From CAVVNC01 sp963750015 (GTDB taxonomy: Bacteria > Desulfobacterota > Syntrophorhabdia > Syntrophorhabdales > WCHB1-27): a DNA stretch of 64,000 bases. A program made the translations under genes and the position numbers. The notes beneath the pieces are model-generated. The model was not told the DNA's origin. It saw only the letters and a list, made by a program, of their open reading frames with translations, and ran no database searches. The DNA lies in contig CAVVPU010000257.1 in assembly GCA_963750015.1 (NCBI GenBank), positions 1 to 64,000 on the forward strand, written 5' to 3'. Shown piece after piece: positions 44,775 to 53,487 of this stretch (positions within the stretch are counted from its first letter, which is position 1; each line of letters begins with the position of its first letter).

Positions 44775-45569
44775 ATGCAATTTGATTTCGGTAAGAATTG
44801 GTCAAAATTCTCTCAGGTAGCACTTTCTGAGGAAAAGGTATCGCAGGCAAGAAAAGACTTTGCCGCGCTATTCCAGGGGATAGAACTGCACGAACGCTCT
44901 TTTCTGGATGTCGGATTCGGACAGGGGCTTAGCCTTCTGATCGCCGCAGAACAGGGAGCGCACGTGGTAGGGTGCGATATTAGCCCTGCATGTTGTGAAG
45001 TGCTGGAAAGAAACCGTGTCTACTTTCGTCAGATGCATGATAGCAGGATGGACCTTGTGGTTGGCTCGATTACCGAGGAAGATACGGTGAGAACGCTGCG
45101 GGACAGGGCACCGGATGGGAGCGGACAGTATGACATCGTTCATTCGTGGGGCGTGCTTCATCACACAGGCGATATGAAAAGGGCCCTTAAGAATGTGTGT
45201 TCTCTCGTCAAACCTGGCGGAAGACTGATACTGGCCATCTACAATAAACACTGGACGAGCCCTGTGTGGCTCGTCATCAAATACGGGTACAACAGACTTG
45301 CCTTCCTCCAAAAGCCCCTGGTGGCCCTGCTGTATCCGGTTATCTACCTTGCCAAACTTGCCGCTACCCGACGGAATCCCAGAAAACAGCAACGAGGCAT
45401 GGATTTCTATTTCGACGTCGTGGACTGGGTAGGTGGGTACCCTTACGAATATGCTTCCGTGTCTGAGATCGAGCAAATCCTGAACAGGGAGGACTTTGTC
45501 GCAGTACGAACGATAAGGGCCGGTGTGCCGACGGGCTGTAATGAGTTCATCTTTGCGCGAACACGTTAG
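44775..45569 (+). CDS. Class I SAM-dependent methyltransferase
   Basis: A 264-residue methyltransferase from ATG 44775; an in-frame GTG at 44766 adds three residues. It begins MQFDFGKNWSKFS, then motif I SFLDVGFGQGLSLL, GCDISPA, VHSWGVLHHTGDM and LVKPGGRLILAIYNKHW. The following hydrophobic/basic segment (LLYPVIYLAKLAATRRN) could touch the membrane. The C-terminus GVPTGCNEFIFAR is typical of sugar-type methyltransferases in glycan loci. It is separated from the upstream methyltransferase by about 45 bp. Confidence 0.87.
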   Translation: MQFDFGKNWSKFSQVALSEEKVSQARKDFAALFQGIELHERSFLDVGFGQGLSLLIAAEQGAHVVGCDISPACCEVLERNRVYFRQMHDSRMDLVVGSITEEDTVRTLRDRAPDGSGQYDIVHSWGVLHHTGDMKRALKNVCSLVKPGGRLILAIYNKHWTSPVWLVIKYGYNRLAFLQKPLVALLYPVIYLAKLAATRRNPRKQQRGMDFYFDVVDWVGGYPYEYASVSEIEQILNREDFVAVRTIRAGVPTGCNEFIFARTR

Positions 45570-45623
45570 GCAATAACCTGCGTAACGTATCAAGTTGCGT
45601 AAGGCGGGCCATTATTTGTAAAC

Positions 45624-46371
45624 ATGAGTAAACTTTTTCACGTCATATGCATCTGTTTCAACTGGTTTTATGGAAATTTTTACTTTCTTTACAGGCCTAT
45701 GTATTTTCAGTACAAGAGAGTGAGCGACAGAGAAAAGATTGCCCTCATCAAGAGAACGGTTAAGCCCGGCATGACGGTTCTTGATATTGGCGCGAACATT
45801 GGTTTTTATTCGGCCTTGTTTTCGAAATTGGTGGGCAAGACGGGACGGGTCATAGCCTTCGAGCCGGATGCACTCAACTTCAGCCACCTAAGAGTGAACA
45901 CAAGGAGGCTTTCTAACGTTATCGCGCTTCAATCCGCCTGTGGAGAAAAAACAGAAAGATTACGACTCTTTCTTTCTGATAGATTCAATGTGGACCACCA
46001 GACTTTTGACAACGGCGAGGGCAGAAGATACTGTTGAAATAGAGTGTGTGGCGATTGACGATTATCTCAAAGGCGATGAGAAGATCGGCTTCATCAAAAT
46101 CGATGTCCAAGGATATGACTATTACGCCATTAAAGGGGCTGCCGGAACGATAAGCAATTCTCCATCCCTCGTTATACTGGGAGAATTGTGGCCATACGCG
46201 CTAAAGAAGGCTGGAATTGAACCGAGCGACTACCCCAGGCTTTTGGAGGCTCTAGGTTTCTCCCTTCGAGTTCCTCATATTGGCAAACACAATAACTTCG
46301 ATGAAATGGTTCATGACCGATATTATTACACAGATTTCTATGCGGTAAAAAGGACTGGAGACTCAAATTGA
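45624..46371 (+). pseudogene. FkbM-family methyltransferase with a +1 frameshift
   Basis: The first frame (45624–46037) carries the SAM-binding half: TVLDIGANIGFYSALF, VIAFEPDALNF. Near 46020–46027 one extra base shifts the frame. The continuation (VEIECVAIDDYL, FIKIDVQGYDYYAIKGA, GELWPYALKKAG, MVHDRYYYTDFYAVK) is intact to the stop at 46371. Together they make a normal FkbM protein of about 248 residues. FkbM enzymes O-methylate sugars or polyketides. Both halves are undecayed, so the break is recent or an error. A truncated relative of the second half is at 54386–54613. Confidence 0.83.
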
Positions 46372-46480
46372 TGGAAAGATGGTACAATGGGTGGCGGCGG
46401 GATTCGGCTTTTCTGGAAGACTCTGACGGAACCGTCCTGAAGCCGTGTCTCGCAACAAGTACATCGATTAAAGGAATTCT

Positions 46481-47953
46481 ATGGATAGCCTGAAGACGAA
46501 AGTCCTCGTCATCGTGCCTAGCAGCAAACAGGCGGAAAACGTTCCTAGGGACCTTGTCTACGGATGTTGGTGTGCAGGCAAAAGGATAGGAGGCATAAGC
46601 TTCCCTCCCCTTACGTCAGTTCTCATCGCGACTATTCTGAGAGAGGCCGGCATCGAAGCCGATTTCAGGGACCTTGCCGGAGAAGGCAAGCCAATGGAGG
46701 TCCTCGATTCTGTCGTTAACGATTATGGACTTCTGGTAATGCTTACCTCGACCATGACGGTTAACGAAGACGCTGAGATACTTGAGCGCTACAAAGAAAT
46801 CAACCCTCACCTGCTCACCGTCGTCTGGGGCTCCCACCCCACCTTCCTCCCCAAACAGACCCTGAGCCGGACCGGTATCGATGTGGCAGTAAGAGGGGAA
46901 GGCGACTGGGTTATCAGGGATCTCGCCATAAAGTACTTTTCAGGAGAAGATTGGCGCCTACTGCCGGGAATCGCCTTTCGTTCGGAAGGAGAAGTCGTCG
47001 TCAATTCGCCTTATCCTCTCATCGGCAACCTCGATGACTTGCCATTCCCTGATCGGTCGCTGCTGTCTCCTGGAGCCGACTACTTCAACCCTGTAGTCAA
47101 GCGGACACCCTACACCACAATCTATACGACGAGAGGTTGCCCGGGAAAATGCACCTTCTGTACGGTACCGGGATTCTATGGCGGCAGAATTCGAATGAGG
47201 AGCTCCGAAAATATCATCAAGGAGCTGGAACTCATCGCGAACATGGGCTACAGGGAGGTTTTTTTTCGGGATGAGATATTCACCGCCAACAAGCAGCGAG
47301 TCCTGGATGTAGCGCGGGCCATGATCGAGAGGGGTCTCGACCTTACGTGGATTTGCAGCGGCCGCATAGGAAGCGTCGATCGGGAGATGATGAAGCTTAT
47401 GGTTCAAAGCGGCTGTCACATGATCAGGGTCGGCGTCGAATCCGGCTCCCAAAGAATACTCGACAATGTGAAGAAGGGGATCAGCCTCAAACAGAGTGAA
47501 CGTCTTCTGGAGCTTGCGCGTGAGTTTGGGGTTGAAGTCCATGCTCATATGATGCTGGGAATGCCCGGAGAGACCCCGGAGACCATAGAGGAAACGATCA
47601 GGTTTGCCAAGCGTATCCGTCCTTCTGTCGTGACCTTCGGCATCTGTACACCTTATCCTGGGACTTCTCTGTTCGAGGAGGTGACCCATCTTCACCCGGA
47701 CATTAAGGACGGAAGCTCGTGCAACCTGAGCAAGCTCCACAAAGAGGGCTTTTTCAACTCCACTTTTTGCGGCTTAAGCGAAAAGGAATTGGGATATTAC
47801 GTAAGAAAAGCGTACCGCAAGTTTTACATGCAGCCCACTTACCTGGCTTCACGGCTCAAGTCACTCACCAGTCTTAAGGGCTGGAAGAGAGACGTCAAAG
47901 CAGGATGGAAGGTCCTGCAGTTTGCATGGGAAAGACAGAGGAAAAATGGATAA
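46481..47953 (+). CDS. B12-binding-domain radical SAM protein
   Basis: A 490-residue enzyme. The cobalamin-type N-terminal domain has GGISFPPLTSVLIATIL, VWGSHPTFLPKQ and VRGEGDWVI. The cluster motif CPGKCTFC is at Cys220, Cys224 and Cys227, preceded by TIYTTRG. The SAM-binding part has RVGVESGSQRILDNVKKG and HMMLGMPGETPETIE. It resembles hopanoid/tetrapyrrole-type B12 radical SAM enzymes in general layout, but the substrate cannot be told. It overlaps the next GT2 gene by 8 bp, so it is in one operon with GT2, AsnB and a methyltransferase. Confidence 0.89.
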   Translation: MDSLKTKVLVIVPSSKQAENVPRDLVYGCWCAGKRIGGISFPPLTSVLIATILREAGIEADFRDLAGEGKPMEVLDSVVNDYGLLVMLTSTMTVNEDAEILERYKEINPHLLTVVWGSHPTFLPKQTLSRTGIDVAVRGEGDWVIRDLAIKYFSGEDWRLLPGIAFRSEGEVVVNSPYPLIGNLDDLPFPDRSLLSPGADYFNPVVKRTPYTTIYTTRGCPGKCTFCTVPGFYGGRIRMRSSENIIKELELIANMGYREVFFRDEIFTANKQRVLDVARAMIERGLDLTWICSGRIGSVDREMMKLMVQSGCHMIRVGVESGSQRILDNVKKGISLKQSERLLELAREFGVEVHAHMMLGMPGETPETIEETIRFAKRIRPSVVTFGICTPYPGTSLFEEVTHLHPDIKDGSSCNLSKLHKEGFFNSTFCGLSEKELGYYVRKAYRKFYMQPTYLASRLKSLTSLKGWKRDVKAGWKVLQFAWERQRKNG

Positions 47954-48884
47954 GCCGACAGCAGTGCCAAAAGCTCTTTCCGTAGTCCTGCCCACTTACA
48001 ACGAAGAGAAGGCGGTGGGATGGGTGATAGACCGTATCCGTGAGGCCTTGGAGCCCCTATCAATCGACTACGAAATTCTTGTAGTCGACGACGCATCAAA
48101 AGACGGGACTGTGAAACTGGCGGAAGAAAAGGGCGTAAGGGTTATCAAAAGAAAGGCAAACGGGGGAAGCGGTGCTTCCCGTAAGACGGGAATACTTGCA
48201 GCCAATGGGGCTGTCATTGCCATGCTCGATACCGATGGAACGTACGATCCGGCCGATCTGCCTGCCCTCTTTCGAGAGCTGGATAAACATGACATGGTCA
48301 ATGGAGCCAGGGCGCGGGAAGCGGGAACCTATCGATACCTCCGGACCCCGGCCAAATTCCTCATACGCAAACTTGCGGAGTACCTTTCAGGATACAAGAT
48401 TCCAGACCTCAACACGGGGATGAAGGTATTCCGCAAGGAGATTATGGTCAAGTACCTTTGGGTTATCCCAAACGGGTTTTCCTGCGTTACAAGCATGACG
48501 CTAGCCTTTCTCACCAATGGGTATTCGGTGGGCTATGTCCCTATTCGTTATTACAGCCGCATAGGGAAGTCCAAATTCCACCCGATAAAAGACACTCTCC
48601 GTTACGTACAGGCTGTCTTGAGGATGATAATCTATTTTAATCCTCTCAAGTTCTTTGCCCCGCTCAGCATCGGTCTGTTCATTATTGGCGTAACCAAAAC
48701 CCTTTACGACTATTTTTTCGTCGTGAGAAAAATGCAGATGTCCGATATTGTCATTATCCTCGCCAGTTTTATTTTCTTTGTTATAGGGTTGCTTTCCGAC
48801 CTCATTGTCGCCCAGTCCCGGCAGTTGTCCTATCTCTATGATTCAATGGACGAAATGCGCACGACAATGAAGGGGAAAGAGTAA
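47946..48884 (+). CDS. GtrB/DPM1-like glycosyltransferase (GT2)
   Basis: A 312-residue polyprenyl-phosphate sugar synthase from ATG 47946 (a longer frame from 47922 lies inside the radical SAM gene). It begins ALSVVLPTYNEEKAVGW, with VVDDASKDGT and LDTDGTYDP (metal-binding DTDG). The HYRxxGKS-like segment reads YYSRIGKSKFHP. Two C-terminal transmembrane helices follow. It is the intact paralog of the frameshifted GT2 at 41580. AsnB starts 4 bp after its stop. Confidence 0.9.
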   Translation: MDKPTAVPKALSVVLPTYNEEKAVGWVIDRIREALEPLSIDYEILVVDDASKDGTVKLAEEKGVRVIKRKANGGSGASRKTGILAANGAVIAMLDTDGTYDPADLPALFRELDKHDMVNGARAREAGTYRYLRTPAKFLIRKLAEYLSGYKIPDLNTGMKVFRKEIMVKYLWVIPNGFSCVTSMTLAFLTNGYSVGYVPIRYYSRIGKSKFHPIKDTLRYVQAVLRMIIYFNPLKFFAPLSIGLFIIGVTKTLYDYFFVVRKMQMSDIVIILASFIFFVIGLLSDLIVAQSRQLSYLYDSMDEMRTTMKGKE

Positions 48885-48888
48885 TCTT

Positions 48889-50772
48889 GTGTGCGGATTT
48901 ATCGGTGTAAACAGAAGGGTTGAAAGCACGGCTATCAAGTCGATATCAGAAGTAATTATCCACAGGGGTCCTGACGGCTATGGGGATTACGTATCTGACA
49001 ATATGACTCTAGCCCATCGACGTCTCAGCATTATCGACATAGAAGGCGGCTCTCAACCCCTTACGAATGAAGACGAGACGCTATGGATCGTCTTCAACGG
49101 AGAAATGTACAATTACCAGGAAGAAGGCAAACTGCTTCGCGACCGTGGCCATTCGTTCAGAACAAAATCCGATACGGAAGTCATTCTTCACCTGTATGAG
49201 GAACTGGGTGTCGAGGCCCTCAAGCGGATCAATGGTGACTTCGCGATCGCGATCTGGGACGAGAAACGCAGACAATTGCTCTTGGCGCGTGACCGGTTCG
49301 GTATCAAGCCGCTCTACTATTACCTCCACAACGGCCTTCTGGTATTTGCCTCGGAAGCCAAAGCGATCCTCCGGTTTCCGGGAATCGAGAAGGCACTGGA
49401 TCTCGACGGGGTTTATCGCTACTTTAACCTCCGATACAACGATGGAGAGGATAGTTTGTTCTCGGGCATAAAGCGTCTGCCGTCGGCCTCGTATGCCATC
49501 TACGGAGAAGACGGCAGGCTCTCGATCCGGAAGTATTACGAGCTTCTCTACAATATTGATCAGAAGACAAAGTTGACGCGGTCCGAGGCCGCAGACGAAT
49601 TCCGGGGTCTCTTGAACAGCGCGGTGGAGTATCGTCTTATTGCCGATGTGGAGGTTGGCATTTTTCTCAGCTCCGGCATCGATTCTGCCTCGATCCTCTC
49701 CCTGGCGAGCAGATATAAACAGAACATGAAGGCATTTAGCATAGGGTTCGGCATGCGATCGGATGAAGTCGAAAAAGCCGGAGAGCTTGCCAAATTGTAC
49801 GACGCCGACTTTTTTCCGATAGACATGAAGGGTTCCGACTTCAACGTTTTTTCTGAGGCTGTGTCAAGATTCGACGAGCCCATCGGTGACAGCATTATCG
49901 TGCCCACATTCCTCCTTGCCCGGTCCGCTTCCACTCAGGTGAAGGCCGTACTGACAGGAGAGGGGGCGGACGAAATTCTGGGAGGTTACATTCATCAACT
50001 GACGTTCTTTTACTTGGACAGATATATAAAGCGACTTCCCGGAGTTTTTCTTCACTTCATCAGTTCGCTTGTTAGACGCATGCCCCTTTCGATACTCAAC
50101 GTCCTGTTTCCTTATCCTGAGGCCCTCAAGGAAGGAGACAGGGAAAAAGTGGCGCGATTCCTCAAGTTCGCAAGAGACTTCTATGCTGCCAGAAGAAATA
50201 TGATCTCTCTCTTCGACGACAGCGAATTTGCCGGGCCCGAACTTCACCAAATAAGCAAGGCGGATAGGAGCCATTCTTTGCTCGGGACAGGCAATTTCTT
50301 CCTAAAGGAAATAGATATCGACATAAGCTCCTGGCTTACCTATTACACACTTTACAAACAGGACACCCTTACGATGGCTCACTCACTGGAGGGGAGAGTC
50401 CCCTTTCTCGATCATCGGCTTGTGGATTTCCTGGCCAGTTTGCCTGTCGACCATTTCATCCGTAATGGAAGGGTCAAGATGCCTCTGAGAGAGGCCATGG
50501 CTGGGAGTCTACCGACAAGCATCCTCAATGCAGGGAAAAAGGCTTTCTACTTTCCCTATCAGAAATTCTTCGGGAGTTCCTTTAGGCGGGAGATGGAGGA
50601 CGTCCATTCGATGTGCCGCGAGGACAAGGAGCTAAAGGCAATTATCAATTTCCGCTACTTTGACGGCCTCATCGGCAGGTACTCCAACAAGCTCGACCTC
50701 ATAGGTTCGAAGAGGCTCATGGCATATCTTATTTTCCTGATCTGGTATCGTTACAATTTTGCCCATGGGTAA
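48889..50772 (+). CDS. asnB: Asparagine synthase (glutamine-hydrolysing) family amidotransferase
   Basis: A 627-residue AsnB with GTG start and Cys2 (MCGFIGV), HRGPDG, FNGEMYNYQ in the glutaminase domain and LTGEGADEILGGY in the synthetase domain. The P-loop reads LSSGIDSAS rather than LSGGxDSS; this Ser-for-Gly variant is seen in some glycan-locus AsnB proteins. It probably amidates a carboxyl sugar. It is only distantly similar to the AsnB at 21879, so the two are not recent duplicates. Its stop overlaps the next ATG by one base (TAATG). Confidence 0.9.
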   Translation: MCGFIGVNRRVESTAIKSISEVIIHRGPDGYGDYVSDNMTLAHRRLSIIDIEGGSQPLTNEDETLWIVFNGEMYNYQEEGKLLRDRGHSFRTKSDTEVILHLYEELGVEALKRINGDFAIAIWDEKRRQLLLARDRFGIKPLYYYLHNGLLVFASEAKAILRFPGIEKALDLDGVYRYFNLRYNDGEDSLFSGIKRLPSASYAIYGEDGRLSIRKYYELLYNIDQKTKLTRSEAADEFRGLLNSAVEYRLIADVEVGIFLSSGIDSASILSLASRYKQNMKAFSIGFGMRSDEVEKAGELAKLYDADFFPIDMKGSDFNVFSEAVSRFDEPIGDSIIVPTFLLARSASTQVKAVLTGEGADEILGGYIHQLTFFYLDRYIKRLPGVFLHFISSLVRRMPLSILNVLFPYPEALKEGDREKVARFLKFARDFYAARRNMISLFDDSEFAGPELHQISKADRSHSLLGTGNFFLKEIDIDISSWLTYYTLYKQDTLTMAHSLEGRVPFLDHRLVDFLASLPVDHFIRNGRVKMPLREAMAGSLPTSILNAGKKAFYFPYQKFFGSSFRREMEDVHSMCREDKELKAIINFRYFDGLIGRYSNKLDLIGSKRLMAYLIFLIWYRYNFAHG

Positions 50773-51614
50773 TGGCATTTTTTGCACTCGTAAGGAGAAA
50801 GGATCACTTGAAACCCACCATTGATGATGTCCGGTCGTTTTGGGATTCCCACCCTCTTTTCTGTGGAGAATTGACCGAGGAAACTGGCAGTGAGGCATGG
50901 TTCAACCGTTTCGACGCAATCAAAGGCTCTCTCCTCGACCTTTCTGACTGGATTCCGAAAGATATCAAAGGGAAAAAAGTTCTGGATATAGGCTGCGGTC
51001 CCGGATACTGGCATCGTCTTTTTGGAAGAATGGATGTAGTTTATCAGGGGATCGATATTTCGCCCGCCACCATCGAGATCGCTAAAAAGTCGCAAGCAAT
51101 ATTTGGCTGTCACGGTGAGTTATCCGAAGGTAATGCTGAACGCCTGGGCTTTCCGGACGGTTCTTTCGACCACGTCGTGTCTGAGGGAGTCGTCCACCAC
51201 ACTCCTGACACTCAAGCCTGCATAAATGAAATCTATCGCGTCTTGCGAACGGGTGGAACCGCAACGGTGGGAGTCTATTATAAGAATTTTGTTCTCGGCT
51301 CTCTCCCTTTATTCAAGGGAGCCCTTTTTTTCATGCGGCTTCTCAATATATCCCTTAGAGGAAGGGGCAGAGAAAAAATGTATGCGGTGTCGAATCCCGA
51401 GGAATTCGTGAGGATCTATGATGGATCCGATAACCCCATTGGCAAGGCCTATGTCAAGAGCGAGCTCCGTGAGATGTTTAGCCGGTTCTCCGAGATAAGC
51501 TTCAGTCGATACTACTGTCCAAATAGGGCGGCTGGTATTAGTTTGCCGCGATGGATACAAAAAACACTCAACAAGACCTTGGGAGTGATGATTCTGGCGA
51601 AGGTGAGAAAGTAG
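50772..51614 (+). CDS. Class I SAM-dependent methyltransferase
   Basis: A 280-residue methyltransferase coupled to AsnB by a one-base overlap. It has an N-terminal SFWDSHPLF-like segment (VRSFWDSHPLFCGE), motif I KVLDIGCGPGYWHRL, GIDISPATIE, VSEGVVHHTPDT and VLRTGGTATVGVYYKN. The DSHPLF start is shared with a methyltransferase subgroup often found in polysaccharide and lipid loci. The C-terminal half is basic (RGRGREKMY, RYYCPNRAAGIS). Confidence 0.88.
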   Translation: MAFFALVRRKDHLKPTIDDVRSFWDSHPLFCGELTEETGSEAWFNRFDAIKGSLLDLSDWIPKDIKGKKVLDIGCGPGYWHRLFGRMDVVYQGIDISPATIEIAKKSQAIFGCHGELSEGNAERLGFPDGSFDHVVSEGVVHHTPDTQACINEIYRVLRTGGTATVGVYYKNFVLGSLPLFKGALFFMRLLNISLRGRGREKMYAVSNPEEFVRIYDGSDNPIGKAYVKSELREMFSRFSEISFSRYYCPNRAAGISLPRWIQKTLNKTLGVMILAKVRK

Positions 51615-51679
51615 TAGACAGGCCCCTTCTCTGAACGTCAAGTCACTCGTCCCCTGATCTTCTAAAAGGTGTGTTGTGC

Positions 51680-53311
51680 ATGCAGCCTGATTCTGCGATA
51701 ACCTTTCCCCTGATTGAACGTTACGCCCTTCGCCTTCTCTCCCAACTCGATAGAAATCCCCTCAGCCCGTACTATGGCTGTTTTCATCGTGACTTTTGGC
51801 ACTATAGGATGGCGAGCGATTTTCCGTCCGCTCCTTATCAAATGGGCTGCTTGTCGCTCGTTTTGTTACATGATAGTAGCACGCGGCCGCCGTGGCTCGA
51901 GGAAGCCGACCTCCTGGATTACGTTCGGGCCTCTTACCGGTTCTGGGCTTCGATTCAAGCGCGGGATGGGAGTTTTGACGAATGGTATCCGCACGAACGC
52001 AGCCATGTAGCAACGGCTTTTACCACGTGGGGTGTCTCGGAAGGTCTGCTTATGCTGAGACCAGAGGAACGGTCGCCACTTATTGAGAGTCTTCTTCCGA
52101 CCTTCGCGAGGACTCGGGGCTTCCTCGAGCGCAATATAGACCTTGTTGCCTCAAACCACACGGCCGGGGCCATCGCGGCGTTACACAATCTCTATCTCCT
52201 CACGAACGATAGTCAATATCTTCGTGTCGCAAAAGAAAACGCGGCTAATCTCCTCGACGCTCAAGACGAGGAAGGTTGGTATCCCGAATATGGCGACTTC
52301 GACGCTGGCTACCAGAGCCTGAGCATCTTCTTTCTCGCACAGTATTGGACCAAAAGCGGGGATGAGCAGGTCTTTCGATCGCTCGTTAAGGCTGTTGACT
52401 TTCTGGCGCACTTCGTCCATCCCGACGGAACATTGGGAGGAGAGTACTTGAGCCGGGAGACCAAGTACCTCTTTCGATATGGGTTGCACCTTCTCTATCC
52501 CTCGATTCCCCTGGCCGGCTCGATTCTCAGCGGTGTCGATGCTACACGAACTGTAAACATAGACTCTATGGACGATCGTTACTTCGTCTTCTTCTTCTTG
52601 CCCGATTATCTTCTCTCGATCAATCGCCCGACCCCGCCACCCGCCGACGGAGCAGCAAGGGGAGACAGGGGGTTCAAGATCTTTGTCAATTCCGGCATAG
52701 CCATTCGTGAAACCAAGTCCTACTATTTTGTGGCTAATCTCAAAAAAGGCTGCCCATACCAGCTTTTTGATCGCAAGGCGAGAACCTTGGTTCATTCGGG
52801 CCTCGGCTACATGTACGAGAGTGCCGGTGGCATTAGGGCAACAACCATGGGGTTCGGACAAAGCCGTTACGCCGTAGAAGACAAAGACGGCCACACGGTC
52901 ATTTGTCACGAAGCAAGCTTCCTAGTGTGGGACGCAATTAATCCATTGCGCCGGCTATTCATTTTTTTCCGCCTGTTCAACTACACCCTCGAACGTTTCG
53001 CGACAATACACAGGATATTTGGGAGCTATCTAAAGATGAAAAAAATCAAGAAAAGTCGAGTAGCATCGGGCCGCCTCCGGCGGACTATCTCCCTCTCGAC
53101 GGGGGAGGTCAAGATCAGTGATGAAGTCGATAGCGGTAATTGGCACACTTCCTCCGTCTACGAGATCTCCGGCTTGAGCTTTCGTTTCGTGCCTTCAGCC
53201 CGTTTCTCTTCGGCCTCAGCAGCTGAGGCAGCGGCGCGGCAAATCGATGTGACAAAGGGGAGACCAATCACGGAAGAGAGACGATTTCTGTTCCTTGGGG
53301 AGGACAAATAG
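51680..53311 (+). CDS. Putative (alpha/alpha)-toroid protein, heparinase- or epimerase-like
   Basis: A 543-residue soluble protein from ATG 51680, about 10 bp after AAAGG. The first about 300 residues show repeated helix pairs with aromatic/acidic turns (FHRDFWHYRMASDFPSA, DGSFDEWYPHERSHVATAFTTWGVSEGL, EEGWYPEYGDFDAGYQSLSIFFLAQY). This is the pattern of six-hairpin (alpha/alpha) toroids such as heparinase II/III, glucuronyl C5-epimerases and related lyases. The remainder has a beta-rich feel. There is no signal peptide, so it would act in the cytoplasm unless exported by another route. I cannot assign the activity; it may modify uronic acids in the glycan. Confidence 0.6.
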   Translation: MQPDSAITFPLIERYALRLLSQLDRNPLSPYYGCFHRDFWHYRMASDFPSAPYQMGCLSLVLLHDSSTRPPWLEEADLLDYVRASYRFWASIQARDGSFDEWYPHERSHVATAFTTWGVSEGLLMLRPEERSPLIESLLPTFARTRGFLERNIDLVASNHTAGAIAALHNLYLLTNDSQYLRVAKENAANLLDAQDEEGWYPEYGDFDAGYQSLSIFFLAQYWTKSGDEQVFRSLVKAVDFLAHFVHPDGTLGGEYLSRETKYLFRYGLHLLYPSIPLAGSILSGVDATRTVNIDSMDDRYFVFFFLPDYLLSINRPTPPPADGAARGDRGFKIFVNSGIAIRETKSYYFVANLKKGCPYQLFDRKARTLVHSGLGYMYESAGGIRATTMGFGQSRYAVEDKDGHTVICHEASFLVWDAINPLRRLFIFFRLFNYTLERFATIHRIFGSYLKMKKIKKSRVASGRLRRTISLSTGEVKISDEVDSGNWHTSSVYEISGLSFRFVPSARFSSASAAEAAARQIDVTKGRPITEERRFLFLGEDK

Positions 53312-53487
53312 ATCGACTACTTATTTGTTCGTGTGGGTTAAGGCCCGGTCGCAAGGAGCCCCGGTTTTGGCACCGGAGAATTCTGCTGTGCGAAATCCTT
53401 CCGAAACCGACTTGTCCGCACCCTCCATTCCACAGATGTTTGCTTCAATAAAATCACCGCTTCTCCTTGGCATCCGGCCCATCTAAG

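Noticed and set aside
46371..46493. A 40-codon frame overlapping the FkbM stop (ATG 46371, begins MERWYNGW).
   Set aside because: Short, unrecognised, and it runs into the radical SAM start; nothing beyond an open frame supports it.
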